The notes: generated by a model not told the origin, from the sequence alone. Counted from the first letter of the stretch, positions 45,596-54,985 are shown. The stretch is 64,000 nucleotides of DNA from Gammaproteobacteria bacterium (GCA_030433075.1 JAUILI010000004.1:1-64000); one strand, 5' to 3'. A program made the numbers and translations.

Positions 45596-45623
45596 AAAAA
45601 AGCCCGCTTTCGCGGGCTTTTTT
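45596..45623. terminator. Bidirectional intrinsic terminator
   Basis: A perfect 12-bp stem with a TTTC loop, arms beginning with six A and ending with six T, separates the convergent pfp and hppA genes and can act on both. The 28 bases are the exact reverse complement of the core of the terminator at 31753-31780. Confidence 0.95.
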
Positions 45624-45654
45624 GTGGCCTTGTGGCGGCCGGACTGCTGCGGGC

Positions 45655-47712
45655 CTAGGCCAGCAGCGGTGCGATCACCAGCGACACGATCGCCATCACG
45701 TTGATGAGGATGTTCATCGCCGGGCCGGAGGTGTCCTTGAAGGGGTCGCCGACCGTATCGCCCACCACTGCGGCGGCGTGAACGTCCGAGCCCTTGCCTC
45801 CGAGGTTACCCTTTTCCACGTACTTCTTGGCGTTATCCCAAGCGCCGCCAGCGTTGGCCATGGTGAGTGCGAGGAGCACGCAGCCCAGAAGGCCACCGCC
45901 GAGGGCGCCGCCGAGGGCCTCTGCGGACAGGCCAAAGCCGATGACCGGCGGGGCCGCCACGGCAATCACGCCGGGAATCAGCATGCGCTTTAGCGCCGCG
46001 GAGGTGGCGATGTCCACGCACTTCGCCGTATCCGGGGTGCCCGTGCCTTCGAGGAGGCCGGGGATTTCCCGGAACTGGCGACGGATTTCCTGAATCATTT
46101 CCATAGCCGCATCGCCCACCGCGGTCATGGTGATGGAGGCGATCAGGAAGGGAATGAGGCCGCCGAGGAACAGGCCAATCAGCACCTGGGGATCGCCGAT
46201 GTGCAGGGTGAAGCTTCCTGCGCCGGCGCTGGCCCGGGTGTGCTCCACCGTTTCCACGAACGCCGCGATAATCGCCAGTGCGGCGAGGGCCGCTGCGCCA
46301 ATGGCAAAGCCCTTGCCGATGGCTGCGGTGGTGTTGCCGAGCTCGTCCAGGGAGTCGGTGATCTTCCGCGTGCCTTCGCCGAGGCCGCTCATCTCCGCGA
46401 TGCCCCCAGCGTTATCGGCCACGGGACCGTAGGCGTCGATAGCCATCGTGATGCCGACGGTGGCCAGCATGCCCAGGGCCGCGATGCCCACGCCGTAAAG
46501 ACCGGCGAGCTGGGTGGACGCGAAGATGATGGCGCAGATCGCGAGCACGGGAATCACCACGGACTGCATGCCCACGGCAAGGCCCGTGATCATGACCGTG
46601 GCCGAGCCCGTTTCCCCGGATTCGGCGATGCGCACGATGGGCTTGGAGCTCGTGTAGTACTCGGTGGTGAGACCGATCACGATGCCGCCGACGGCGCCGG
46701 CAATCACGGACATCCAAACGTCAGCGGAGACGCCGGTGCCGGTGATGACGAAGTAGGACACGCCGATAAAGAGGATCGGGGCGCCGATGGTGCCGAAGCG
46801 GAGGGCCGTCGCCGGCTCCCGGTCGGACATGAGGCGTACGAGCACGATGCCCACGAGGGAGCAGATCAGGCCCGCGGAGGCCAGCAGCAGGGGCAGACCC
46901 ATGAGGGCGGCCCGGGATTCGGCTTCTTCCGTAATCCCCGGCGTGAGGCCGGCGAGGGCGGCGATGCCGATGGTCGACGCAATGGCGATGGAGGCGATCA
47001 TGGAGCCGCAGTAGGACTCGAAGATGTCCGAGCCCATGCCGGCGACGTCGCCCACGTTGTCCCCTACGTTGTCGGCAATGACGCCGGGGTTGCGGGGATC
47101 ATCTTCCGGGATGCCCGCTTCCACCTTGCCCACGAGGTCCGCGCCGACGTCGGCGCTCTTCGTGTAGATGCCGCCACCCACGCGAGAGAAGAGGGCCACG
47201 GAGGAGGCGCCCATGCCAAAGCCATGGATGTTGTGGGCGCTTTCCGGGTCGCCGCCGAAGAAGTAGTAGAGGGCGCCGAGGCCGAGGAGGCCCAGGGAGG
47301 CCACGCACAGGCCCATGATGGAGCCGCCGAAGAAGGCCACGGAGAGGGCCTGGGGGGCGCCGAAATCGTGCGCCGCGATGGTGGTCCGTACGTTGGCCTT
47401 GGTGGCCGCGTACATGCCAATCCAGCCCGCGAGGGCACTAGAACCGGCCCCCACCACGAAGGCGATGGCGGTTTGAGCGTTTAGCGCGAAGTACAGCGCC
47501 ACCACGAGGATGCTCGCGAACATGAGGAGCATCGTGTACTCCCGGCGCATGAAGACCATGGCGCCGAGGTGGATGGCATCACCAATTTCCTTCACCTTGC
47601 CTTGACCTTCGGGATAGCGCTTCACCATGCCGTAGATCACGAAGGCTGCCAGTAGGCCCAGCACCCCAAAGGCTGGGGGCAACATCTGCAGGGACTGTGC
47701 TAAATCCGCCAT
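45655..47712 (-). CDS. hppA: Membrane-bound ion-translocating pyrophosphatase, K+-stimulated type
   Basis: The 685-residue protein spans the membrane about 16 times and couples PPi hydrolysis to H+ (or Na+) pumping. Signatures are [62 protein letters not shown] and [30 protein letters not shown] and [15 protein letters not shown] are also present. [10 protein letters not shown] has Ala where K+-independent enzymes have Lys, indicating the K+-stimulated class. I cannot settle H+ versus Na+ specificity. GAGAGG precedes the ATG by 5-6 nt. It is divergent from ppa. Confidence 0.95.
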   Translation of the reverse strand: MADLAQSLQMLPPAFGVLGLLAAFVIYGMVKRYPEGQGKVKEIGDAIHLGAMVFMRREYTMLLMFASILVVALYFALNAQTAIAFVVGAGSSALAGWIGMYAATKANVRTTIAAHDFGAPQALSVAFFGGSIMGLCVASLGLLGLGALYYFFGGDPESAHNIHGFGMGASSVALFSRVGGGIYTKSADVGADLVGKVEAGIPEDDPRNPGVIADNVGDNVGDVAGMGSDIFESYCGSMIASIAIASTIGIAALAGLTPGITEEAESRAALMGLPLLLASAGLICSLVGIVLVRLMSDREPATALRFGTIGAPILFIGVSYFVITGTGVSADVWMSVIAGAVGGIVIGLTTEYYTSSKPIVRIAESGETGSATVMITGLAVGMQSVVIPVLAICAIIFASTQLAGLYGVGIAALGMLATVGITMAIDAYGPVADNAGGIAEMSGLGEGTRKITDSLDELGNTTAAIGKGFAIGAAALAALAIIAAFVETVEHTRASAGAGSFTLHIGDPQVLIGLFLGGLIPFLIASITMTAVGDAAMEMIQEIRRQFREIPGLLEGTGTPDTAKCVDIATSAALKRMLIPGVIAVAAPPVIGFGLSAEALGGALGGGLLGCVLLALTMANAGGAWDNAKKYVEKGNLGGKGSDVHAAAVVGDTVGDPFKDTSGPAMNILINVMAIVSLVIAPLLA

Positions 47713-47909
47713 GCAAACCTCTCTATAGGAAAAAATGCGTAAGCCGAGCCGAGCCACTGGGCAGCGCTCTAGGGCGCCGTTTCCAATGGGCGGATCCAAC
47801 GCTCAGTGTGGACCCCCGTTCCCCCCGGCGGCTTAGGCTGAGCGGCTGGGATCATACCGGAGGCGCGGGTCAAAGGGCCAATCCCCAGGCATCCCCTGGA
47901 CTTACGGGG

Positions 47910-47915
47910 TATACT
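47910..47915 (+). promoter_or_regulatory. Candidate -10 element (TATACT) for ppa
   Basis: GTATACTTCGGC lies 43 nt before the ppa ATG in the 245-bp divergent region between hppA and ppa. It matches the recurrent signature; no consensus -35 box is visible. Confidence 0.4.
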
Positions 47916-47957
47916 TCGGCCTTACCCCCTCAAGTTGTCTATAGTCGAGATCCCCCC

Positions 47958-48491
47958 ATGAGTCTCTCCAGTGTCTCCCCCGGGCCCCGAGCCCCGGAGG
48001 AAGTGAACGTTGTGATCGAAATCCCCGCGGCGACGGGGCCCGTGAAGTACGAAGTGGATAAGGTCACGGGCGCCATCTTCGTTGACCGCTTCATGGCCAC
48101 GCCGATGTTCTATCCCTGCAACTACGGCTACGTGCCCGAGACCCTCGCGGAGGACGGGGACCCCGCCGACGTGCTGGTGGTCACTCCCTACCCCTTGCTG
48201 CCGGGCTCCGTCATCGTCGCGAAGCCCGTGGGCGTGCTGCGCATGGAAGACGAGTCCGGCTACGACGCTAAGATCCTTGCCGTGCCGCCAGCCAAGCTCA
48301 CGGCGGAATACGCAGACGTTCAGGAAATCACCGACCTCCCGAACACCCTGCGCCAGCGCATCGAGCACTTCTTTGAGCACTACAAGGATCTCGAGCCCGG
48401 TAAGTGGGTCCGGCTTTCGGGCTGGGGCGATGCCGAGGAAGCTCGCCAGGTGATCCAGGCCTCCATAGAGCGCCACAAGGGCGCCCAATAG
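47958..48491 (+). CDS. ppa: Soluble inorganic pyrophosphatase
   Basis: This 177-residue family I pyrophosphatase has [50 protein letters not shown] (the DxDPxD metal site) and [30 protein letters not shown] closes the active site. It hydrolyses cytosolic PPi to pull biosynthetic reactions. The ATG at 47958 matches E. coli Ppa; a longer frame to 47697 overlaps hppA. Two pyrophosphatases and a PPi-PFK in 4 kb suggest that the PPi pool is managed deliberately. Confidence 0.95.
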   Translation: MSLSSVSPGPRAPEEVNVVIEIPAATGPVKYEVDKVTGAIFVDRFMATPMFYPCNYGYVPETLAEDGDPADVLVVTPYPLLPGSVIVAKPVGVLRMEDESGYDAKILAVPPAKLTAEYADVQEITDLPNTLRQRIEHFFEHYKDLEPGKWVRLSGWGDAEEARQVIQASIERHKGAQ

Positions 48492-48522
48492 GGGCGCCCC
48501 TAGGGTTCGCGCGTGCTCGGGC

Positions 48523-49557
48523 CTAGCCCTGAGCGAGGAGATCCCGCAGGTCGCTAATGGCGGCGTTGGCCCGGGCGATGTGGGAAGCCATCACAAGGCT
48601 GTGGTTGGCGAGAAAGCCGAAGCCCGTGCCGTTAACAATCACGGGGCTCCAGATGGGGTCCTGGGTCGGCTCGAGATCGCGGATGATCTGCTGCAGGCTC
48701 ACCAGCGCATTTTTGTTCACCAGCACGTCGTGAAAGTCCCGCTCCACGGCTCGGAGCAGGTGCAGCAGCGCCCAGCTTTGCCCCCGGGCTTCATAGAAGA
48801 CGTCGTCGATTTCCAGCCAGGGCGTTTTCTCCGCGCTCTCCCGAGGGCGGGCCGTCGCTTGTCGGGCTGAGGGGTCCCCCGCCAAGGCCGTGTCGAGCTG
48901 GCGTCGCCCCACGGCGTTAGAGAGACGTTGGGATAGGGACCCCAGGCGCGTATCGACCGTGGCCAGCCAGGCGCGCAGGTTATCGGCCCGGGCGTAGAAC
49001 TGGGCGTTGGGTTGCTGGGGGTCGGATAGGCGGGCGAGGTAGTCCTCCAGGAGCCGGGCCCCGTCGCGATACTCGTCCTCGGTCTGGGGAAAGAGCCAGG
49101 AACTGTTGTCGAAGAAGAATTTCCCCTCGGCTTCGGCGAGGGCCGGGTCCTCGGCGGACTGAGATTGGGCCCGGGAAAGATCGTTGCGCATGATGCGGGC
49201 CATGTCTCGAATCTGTACCAGCACCCCAAATTCCCAATTTGGAAGGTTGTCCACCACGGCCCCGGGCGGCAGCAGGTCGTTCGACAGATAGCCGCCGGGC
49301 TTTTCCAGCAGGGTTTGGGACAGGGCGAGAAGGGTGTGGGTTGTCAGGTAGCCCGTCACCAGGGGTCGCTGCCGGGCCTCGGCATGGGCCCGAGCCGCGT
49401 CCTCCACGGAGAAGGGGGCGGGCTCCCGGCTCCACCACCAGCCCAGCGCCGTGAGCCCTAGGAAAAATAGGCCGGCGGCGGCAAGGCCAAGGCGCAGGGG
49501 CCAGCGGGAGGGGCTGGGCGTTTGGGGCGTGGCCTTCGTGGTCTGGGATTCTTCCAT
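48523..49557 (-). CDS. DUF2333 family membrane-anchored protein
   Basis: The 344-residue protein has one N-terminal membrane helix (LGLAAAGLFFLGLTALGWWW). A conserved extracytoplasmic domain follows, with LEKPGGYLSNDLLPPGAVVDNLPNWEFGVLVQIRD, RNDLSRAQSQSAEDPALAEAEGKFFFDNSSWLFPQTEDEYR and the terminal NGTGFGFLANHSLVMASHIARAN. This is the DUF2333 pattern, known in many gammaproteobacteria but without a defined function. It lies 9 bp downstream of the copper-chaperone gene. Confidence 0.9.
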   Translation of the reverse strand: MEESQTTKATPQTPSPSRWPLRLGLAAAGLFFLGLTALGWWWSREPAPFSVEDAARAHAEARQRPLVTGYLTTHTLLALSQTLLEKPGGYLSNDLLPPGAVVDNLPNWEFGVLVQIRDMARIMRNDLSRAQSQSAEDPALAEAEGKFFFDNSSWLFPQTEDEYRDGARLLEDYLARLSDPQQPNAQFYARADNLRAWLATVDTRLGSLSQRLSNAVGRRQLDTALAGDPSARQATARPRESAEKTPWLEIDDVFYEARGQSWALLHLLRAVERDFHDVLVNKNALVSLQQIIRDLEPTQDPIWSPVIVNGTGFGFLANHSLVMASHIARANAAISDLRDLLAQG

Positions 49558-49566
49558 GGTGCTCTC

Positions 49567-50010
49567 CTAGCGCTCCCGAAGGGGGAGGGTCACGGTGTAG
49601 CGCGTGTTATTGGCGTCGATCAGGGTGATCTCCCCGATCGCCCCCTGCGCCGGCGGTGCCCAGCCAAACAGCATGAGGTGATCCCCCCCGGGGGCGAAGC
49701 GGCGGGTTTCCCCGGCCTCTAGGCTGACCGTTGGAAGCTCGCGCATGCGCATGAGATCGCCGTCCCGGACCATGGTGTGAAACTCCACCCGCTCCGCCAG
49801 GGGGCTTTCCGCGGCGACTAGCGTCACCGGGGCCGTAGCAGTAAGGGTGAGGTAGGCCGCGCTCCGGTCCTGGCCTGGGGGCGGAAGGCGGATCCAGCCT
49901 TCGCTTAGGGCCAAGGCTGCGGGCGCTTCCTCCGCCGGGGCGCAGCCCACAGCGCCGGCAAGCAGGACGGCGAGCAGAATGGCGAGACCGGGGGCGCGAA
50001 GTGCGTTCAT
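49567..50010 (-). CDS. PCu(A)C-type periplasmic copper chaperone lipoprotein
   Basis: The 147-residue protein has a lipoprotein-like signal (LLAGAVGC) and the PCu(A)C copper motif: RVEFHTMVRDGDLMRMRELPTVSLEAGETRRFAPGGDHLMLFG. That gives H-x-M, M and H-x-M ligands at family spacing. Such proteins hold Cu(I) in the periplasm and help load the CuA or CuB site of cytochrome oxidases, or supply copper generally. dsbD lies divergently next to it, and thiol reduction by DsbD supports copper-protein assembly. Confidence 0.9.
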   Translation of the reverse strand: MNALRAPGLAILLAVLLAGAVGCAPAEEAPAALALSEGWIRLPPPGQDRSAAYLTLTATAPVTLVAAESPLAERVEFHTMVRDGDLMRMRELPTVSLEAGETRRFAPGGDHLMLFGWAPPAQGAIGEITLIDANNTRYTVTLPLRER

Positions 50011-50065
50011 GGGGTGGGGCTCCGGGGTGGGGATCGGGGGGCGTTTGCAAAGGACTCAGAGGCCC

Positions 50066-50071
50066 AGTGTA
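50066..50071 (-). promoter_or_regulatory. Candidate -10 element (TACACT) for the copper chaperone gene
   Basis: On the minus strand GTACACTGGGCC lies about 56 nt before the ATG, almost identical to the GTACACTGGCG before the acyltransferase gene. No -35 consensus is evident. Confidence 0.35.
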
Positions 50072-50108
50072 CGGTGCGGGGGCTGCGCCGTCAGGGGGCT
50101 AGAGCTGG

Positions 50109-50114
50109 TATTCT
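50109..50114 (+). promoter_or_regulatory. Candidate -10 element (TATTCT) for dsbD
   Basis: GTATTCTCCCGCGCC lies 37 nt before the dsbD GTG start and fits the recurrent signature with a C-rich discriminator. Confidence 0.38.
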
Positions 50115-50150
50115 CCCGCGCCTAGGCCATTTTGAGGTTAAGCGAGCGCC

Positions 50151-51971
50151 GTGAGCCGTTTTCGCCGTTTTCTATTGCCGCTGCTGATTGCGCTCGGGGC
50201 CACCGCGGCGGCGGCCCCCTTTTCCCCCCAGAACCCTCCGGGCTTCAGCGCCAGCGCAGACTTCCTGCCGGTAGATGAGGCCTTCGTGGTGGGGGCGTCC
50301 TTCGCTGCGTCGCCTCGGGTGTTCTGGCAAATCCACCCGGGCTACTACCTCTATCGAGGGCGCCTGGCCTTTGCCCTCGAGGGTGCGCCGGAGGCGCGCC
50401 TAGACCCTACGGTCCCCTCAGGCTTGGCCAAGGATGACCCTTACTTTGGTCCCGTGGAGGTGTTCTACAACGATCTCTCCGTGGCCCTACGCATCGAAGG
50501 CCCGGTGCCGGAGGGCGCGACGCTGCGCGTGAGCTATCAGGGCTGCGCCGATGCGGGGCTGTGCTATCCCCCGGAGACCCGCCGGATCGCGCTGGCAGGC
50601 GCCAACGCGGGGATGGTCACGGCGTCGGGTCCCGCTCGGGCTGCTGCGCCGAGCGTCACCGCCTCGCCCGTAGCAGCCGCGGCGCCAGAAGGGGCCTTGG
50701 CCGCGCGCCTGGCCAGGGGCTTTAGCTTCAGCACGCTCCTGCTCTTCTTTCTGGCGGGGATTGGCCTTGCCTTCACGCCCTGCGTGCTTCCCATGGTGCC
50801 TATCTTATCGAGCATCATTGTGGGTCAGGGGGCCACGGGCACGGGGCGAAACCTCCAGCTGACGCTGACCTATGTTCTGGCCATGGCCGTCACCTACGCC
50901 GCTCTGGGCATGGTCGTGGGGGCCTTTGGCGGTGCCCTGAACCTTCACGGCTGGCTGCAAAGCCCCGGCGTGCTCATGGTCTTCGCGGCGCTCTTCGCCC
51001 TGCTCGCCCTTGCGATGTTCGATGTCTATACCCTGCAGCTCCCCGCGGGGCTGCAGCAATGGCTTGGCGCCCCCCGGGAAGGAGGAAGCCTCGGGTCCGT
51101 GGCCTTGCTCGGGGTGCTGTCGAGCCTACTCGTCTCCCCTTGCGTCTCCGCCCCCCTTGCGGGCGCGCTGATCTATATCAGTACCACGGGAGATGCCGTC
51201 CTGGGGGGGCTCGCGCTCTTTGCTTTGGCGCTCGGCATGGGCGCCCCCCTGCTGCTGGTGGGGGCTGGGGGTGGGGCGCTGCTGCCCAAGGCCGGCGCCT
51301 GGATGAACGGCGTGAAGAAGGCCTTTGGCGTGGGACTGCTGGGGGTTTCGATCTGGCTTTTGGAGCGCGTGCTTCCGGGCCCAGTGACCTTGCTCGCCTG
51401 GTCCGCGCTCGCCCTGGGCTCTGCGGTCGCCTTGGGGGCGCTGGATTTCGCGCCGCGCCGGGGCTGGGGTGTGGTGGGCAAAACCTTCGGCGTGCTGCTT
51501 TTAGTGGTGGGGGTGGCCCTGGCCTGGGGAGGGATTCAGGGCAACGCCGACCCCCTCCGACCCCTCGGGGGCCCCGCGGAAGAGCGGGCGCCGGCCTTCG
51601 AAACCCTTGCCGGCTACGAAGCCCTGCGCAAGCGCCTCGCGGACCGCGCCCCCGGCAGTCCGCCGGTGGTGCTCGATCTTTACGCCGACTGGTGCATTGC
51701 CTGTAAGGTCATGGAGCGCTCGATCTTCCCTGCGCCGCCCGTGGCGGACGCCCTCGCGCGCTTCGAGCGTTGGCGCCTCGACCTCACCGCCAACACGGCG
51801 CAAGATCGCGCTCTGCTGGCCGATTACGGGCTCTTTGGCCCCCCGGCGCTGTTGTTTTTTGACAGCCGTGGCCAGGAACTTCAGGCCTATCGGCTGCAGG
51901 GGGAGCCCACCGTGGCCTCCCTGAGCCGCCAGCTGCAGGCGGTCCTGAGCGCCGCCCCAGAGGGAGAGTAA
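50151..51971 (+). CDS. dsbD: Thiol:disulfide interchange protein DsbD
   Basis: DsbD carries electrons from cytosolic thioredoxin to periplasmic DsbC/CcmG. The 606-residue protein has a signal peptide and an alpha domain with CADAGLC (Cys132/Cys138). The eight-helix membrane domain contains FTPCVLPMVP (Cys211) and VSPCVSAPLAGA (Cys331). The C-terminal thioredoxin domain has DLYADWCIACKVME (Cys515/Cys518). All six redox cysteines are present. The start is a GTG at 50151. aroQ begins 3 nt after its stop. Confidence 0.95.
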   Translation: MSRFRRFLLPLLIALGATAAAAPFSPQNPPGFSASADFLPVDEAFVVGASFAASPRVFWQIHPGYYLYRGRLAFALEGAPEARLDPTVPSGLAKDDPYFGPVEVFYNDLSVALRIEGPVPEGATLRVSYQGCADAGLCYPPETRRIALAGANAGMVTASGPARAAAPSVTASPVAAAAPEGALAARLARGFSFSTLLLFFLAGIGLAFTPCVLPMVPILSSIIVGQGATGTGRNLQLTLTYVLAMAVTYAALGMVVGAFGGALNLHGWLQSPGVLMVFAALFALLALAMFDVYTLQLPAGLQQWLGAPREGGSLGSVALLGVLSSLLVSPCVSAPLAGALIYISTTGDAVLGGLALFALALGMGAPLLLVGAGGGALLPKAGAWMNGVKKAFGVGLLGVSIWLLERVLPGPVTLLAWSALALGSAVALGALDFAPRRGWGVVGKTFGVLLLVVGVALAWGGIQGNADPLRPLGGPAEERAPAFETLAGYEALRKRLADRAPGSPPVVLDLYADWCIACKVMERSIFPAPPVADALARFERWRLDLTANTAQDRALLADYGLFGPPALLFFDSRGQELQAYRLQGEPTVASLSRQLQAVLSAAPEGE

Positions 51972-51974
51972 GCG

Positions 51975-52433
51975 ATGAAAAAACTGCTGCTGCTGCACGG
52001 ACCTAACCTCAATCTGCTGGGCAACCGTGAGCCGGAGATCTACGGCCGGGCCACGCTCGCCGAGATCAACGCCGATTGCCAGGCCCGAGCCGAGGCCCAG
52101 GGCTATGCGCTGGAGGCCTTCCAAAGCAACAGCGAGGGGGCGCTGCTCGACCGCCTTCACCAGGCGGCGCAGGACGGCGTCTCGATGGTCATCATCAATC
52201 CCGGCGCCTTCACCCACACCAGCGTGGCCCTACGCGATGGGCTTCTCGGTGTGGCATTGCCGTTCATTGAGGTGCATCTGTCCAACGTGCATGCCCGTGA
52301 GCCCTTCCGCCGCCATTCCTATCTTTCCGATGTGGCCATCGGCGTGATTACAGGGTTTGGGATCAACTCCTACCGGCTGGCGATCGATGCTGCGGTGGCA
52401 CGCCTCGACGGGGACGCAGCAGCCCATGGCTGA
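51975..52433 (+). CDS. aroQ: Type II 3-dehydroquinate dehydratase
   Basis: This 152-residue dodecameric enzyme dehydrates 3-dehydroquinate in the shikimate pathway. Motifs are [21 protein letters not shown] (catalytic Tyr loop), [54 protein letters not shown] (catalytic His) and [13 protein letters not shown]. In many gammaproteobacteria aroQ is followed by accB and accC and then prmA. Here prmA follows directly with an 8-nt overlap. Confidence 0.96.
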   Translation: MKKLLLLHGPNLNLLGNREPEIYGRATLAEINADCQARAEAQGYALEAFQSNSEGALLDRLHQAAQDGVSMVIINPGAFTHTSVALRDGLLGVALPFIEVHLSNVHAREPFRRHSYLSDVAIGVITGFGINSYRLAIDAAVARLDGDAAAHG

Positions 52434-53355
52434 GGGCTGGTTGCGGGCCCAGCTGAGCGTATCCGACGGCCTCGCGGAGGCCGTGGCAGATTGGCTGGAA
52501 GAGCAGGGCGCCACCGCCGTAAGCCTCGAGGACGCAAAGGATCAACCCTTGCTGGAACCGCCCCCCGGTGCCATGCCCCTGTGGCAGGAGGTCGTGGTGT
52601 CGGGGCTCTTTCCCTTTGACGATGCGCTGGCACCCCGGCTCCGGGAAGCGCTCGCCGCTTGGCAGGTGGCGGAGGGGCAAAGCTTGCCGCCGCTGGCCAT
52701 GACGCCCCTGGAGGAAGCGGACTGGGTCCGCGCCTGGGTTCAGTTCGCTGTGCCTCTGCGCTTCGATGATCGCCTCGCTGTGGTGCCCGTGGACGACCAG
52801 GGCGTTGCGGTGGCGCCGCAGGCGGGGGAAACGGCGGCGGAAGTGCGCCTCGCGCCGGGGCTGGCCTTTGGCACCGGTGGCCATGCCACCACCCGGCAGT
52901 GCCTGGCCGCCGTCGCGGAAAGGCCCTGGGCGGGGGAAACAGTGCTGGATTTTGGCTGCGGCTCCGGGGTGCTGGCGCTGGCGGCCCTGGTGTGCGGCGC
53001 TGGCGAGGCTGTCGCAGTGGACCACGACCCCCAGGCCCTGGCGGCGACGCGGCACAATGGGGTGGAAAACGGCGTGGCCGATCGGCTGATGGTGACGGAC
53101 GCCGTGCCCTCGGGCGCGCGCTTCGATGCGCTCTTGGCCAACGTGCTTGCCGGCCCCTTGGTTAGCCTGGCGCCGGAGCTCTTGAAGACCCTAAAGCCCG
53201 GCGCGTTGGTCGTCCTGTCGGGCATCCTGCCTCCGCAGGCGGCGGCCGTGGCCGAGGCTTGGGTGGGGGTAGACTTTGAATATCGGGAAGCCGACGGCTG
53301 GGTGTGCCTCGTGGGTACGGCTTCGGCGCAGGGTGAGGAGGCCAGCCATGGCTGA
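52426..53355 (+). CDS. prmA: Ribosomal protein L11 methyltransferase
   Basis: PrmA trimethylates ribosomal protein L11. The 309-residue protein has an N-terminal substrate-recognition domain ([32 protein letters not shown]) and the SAM domain: [54 protein letters not shown] and LANVLAGPL. The ATG at 52426 overlaps the aroQ stop as ATGGCTGA. A longer frame to 52357 is unsupported. The same 8-base junction links it to the next gene. Confidence 0.95.
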   Translation: MAEGWLRAQLSVSDGLAEAVADWLEEQGATAVSLEDAKDQPLLEPPPGAMPLWQEVVVSGLFPFDDALAPRLREALAAWQVAEGQSLPPLAMTPLEEADWVRAWVQFAVPLRFDDRLAVVPVDDQGVAVAPQAGETAAEVRLAPGLAFGTGGHATTRQCLAAVAERPWAGETVLDFGCGSGVLALAALVCGAGEAVAVDHDPQALAATRHNGVENGVADRLMVTDAVPSGARFDALLANVLAGPLVSLAPELLKTLKPGALVVLSGILPPQAAAVAEAWVGVDFEYREADGWVCLVGTASAQGEEASHG

Positions 53356-53761
53356 GGAAACGGCGCACTGCATTGCCTGTAGCACTACGAATCCCCAAAG
53401 CTTGGGTATGCGCTTTGAAATGCAGGGTGATCGGTGCCTGGGGCACTACACGCCAAGGGAAGAACATTGTGGTTGGCGGGGGGTGACCCACGGGGGGCTG
53501 CTGTTCACGGCCCTCGATGAAGTGATGGCGAACTGGCTCTGGCTCCAGGGCCTGGCCGGCTTCACGGCGCGCTCCGAAGTGCGCTACCGCGCCCCGGTCG
53601 CCACGGGGACCGCCCTGCGCCTTGAGGCCTGGTGCCTCAAGCAGCGAAAGCGCGTGGTGGACCTTCAGGGGCAGATCGTCGACGAGGAGAGCGGGGAGGT
53701 GGTGGCGGAGGCCGAAGCCCGCTTCATGCTGTTAGAAGGGCCGCCGACGCTGGGTGAGTAG
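53348..53761 (+). CDS. PaaI-like hotdog thioesterase with N-terminal cysteine pair
   Basis: The 137-residue protein begins with HCIACSTTNPQSLGMRFE and has the hotdog core HCGWRGVTHGGLLFTALDEVMANWLW followed by ARSEVRYRAPVATGTAL. This group (Cys-x-x-Cys, NPxSLGL, VHGG) is annotated as PaaI-type acyl-CoA thioesterase; the substrate is unknown. The cysteine pair may bind metal. It overlaps prmA by 8 nt (ATGGCTGA) and ends the dsbD-aroQ-prmA run. Confidence 0.85.
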   Translation: MAEETAHCIACSTTNPQSLGMRFEMQGDRCLGHYTPREEHCGWRGVTHGGLLFTALDEVMANWLWLQGLAGFTARSEVRYRAPVATGTALRLEAWCLKQRKRVVDLQGQIVDEESGEVVAEAEARFMLLEGPPTLGE

Positions 53762-53791
53762 GGCTCACGCCAGCGCCGGCGTGGGGCCTCG

Positions 53792-54985
53792 CTAGGCGAG
53801 GCGTAGCACGTTATCCGCTTCGTCCATAGAGGCGGGGGGCGCTAAGGCAATGACGCGGGTCTTCGGCAGCGAGTTGAACTCGCTAGCGCTCGCCGCGGTG
53901 TAGGCACCCATCATGGGGGCCACAATCAGCGCCCCAATCGCCATTTCCCCCACGGGGAAGTCCTCGGCGATCACATCCACGGAATCGCAGGTCGGGCCCG
54001 CCAGCACGCTGGCCTGGGGCTCGCCTTGCGCGTCCAGGGGGATAAGCGGGTAGTGGGTGTGGTCGAAGATCTGCCCGCTGAAGGAGCCGTAAACCCCGTC
54101 ATCCAGGTAGTACCACATCCGATCGCCCCGCTTGGCCCGACCCACCACCGTGGTGAGGCAGGTCATCGCCGGCGCGGCCAGGTAGCGCCCGGGCTCGGCG
54201 ATCACTTCCACATGCTCCGGCACGGCCTGAAGCGCTTCCCGAATCGGCGCACAGAAGGCGTCGATGTCTTCCACGCTGCCGTCGTAGTTCGCCGGAAAGC
54301 CGCCGCCGATATCCAGCACGGTCATGCGGGCAAGGGCGCCGGGCCGCCGTTCCCGAAGGAAAGGCAGGCACGCTTCGATGGCGCGGACGTGGCGATGGCT
54401 GCCATCCACCTGGGAGCCCACATGGAAGGACAGGCCCTTCACATGAAGCCCACGGGCATCGGCGGCCGCCAGAAGCGCCGGGAGCTCACCGATCGCGCAG
54501 CCGAACTTCCGGGATAGGTCCACCCGGGCTGCGGGGTTGGGAAAGCTCGCGCGAATCAGCACCGCAACGCGATGGCGATAGGGCACGAGCTTTTCCAGTT
54601 CGTCGATGTTGTCGGCGACAAAGGTGGTGCATCCATAGCGCAGGGCATCTTTGATGTCCTGGTCACGCTTGATGGGGTGGGTGTGGATCGTGTCCGCCGC
54701 ATCAATGAACAGCTTTTCCAGCATGGCAATTTCACCGCTCGTGGCGATATCGAAGGCTGCGCCTTCCTCCGCGAGGGTGGCCACCATGGTCTCGTTAGGG
54801 AGGGCCTTGATGGCGTAGTGCAGGCGTACCCCGGGCAGAGCCTGGGTGAGCTTGCGGTACTGCATCCGTACTCGATCGCAATCGAGCACAAGCAGCGGGG
54901 AGCCGTACTGCGCTACCAGCGCTTTCCAATCGGGTCCAGCAGGTTCCAGCAAAACCGGCGTAGCAACGCCGAGCGCCTCGTTCAT
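53792..54985 (-). CDS. Fold-III PLP-dependent ornithine (or lysine/ornithine) decarboxylase
   Basis: The 397-residue alanine-racemase-fold decarboxylase has the PLP lysine in LHYAIKALPNETMVATL, GLSFHVGSQVDGSHRHVRAI, the phosphate loop IGGGFPANYDG, AEPGRYLAAPA and the catalytic Cys in AGPTCDSVDVIAED. YYLDDGVYGSFSG is also present. These match eukaryote-like ODC rather than DapDC. It should make putrescine (or cadaverine) for the adjacent spermidine synthase. The ATG overlaps the speE stop by 4 nt (ATGA). Confidence 0.92.
   Translation of the reverse strand: MNEALGVATPVLLEPAGPDWKALVAQYGSPLLVLDCDRVRMQYRKLTQALPGVRLHYAIKALPNETMVATLAEEGAAFDIATSGEIAMLEKLFIDAADTIHTHPIKRDQDIKDALRYGCTTFVADNIDELEKLVPYRHRVAVLIRASFPNPAARVDLSRKFGCAIGELPALLAAADARGLHVKGLSFHVGSQVDGSHRHVRAIEACLPFLRERRPGALARMTVLDIGGGFPANYDGSVEDIDAFCAPIREALQAVPEHVEVIAEPGRYLAAPAMTCLTTVVGRAKRGDRMWYYLDDGVYGSFSGQIFDHTHYPLIPLDAQGEPQASVLAGPTCDSVDVIAEDFPVGEMAIGALIVAPMMGAYTAASASEFNSLPKTRVIALAPPASMDEADNVLRLA

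Noticed and set aside
46201-47484. A 427-codon plus-strand ORF
   Set aside because: It is antisense to hppA and has the biased His/Gly/Asp composition typical of a shadow frame.
53792-54985. The fold-III decarboxylase as diaminopimelate decarboxylase (LysA) or carboxynorspermidine decarboxylase
   Set aside because: The GPTCDSVD and YYLDDGVYGSF motifs and the speD-speE context fit ornithine or lysine/ornithine decarboxylase better, although lysine preference is not excluded.
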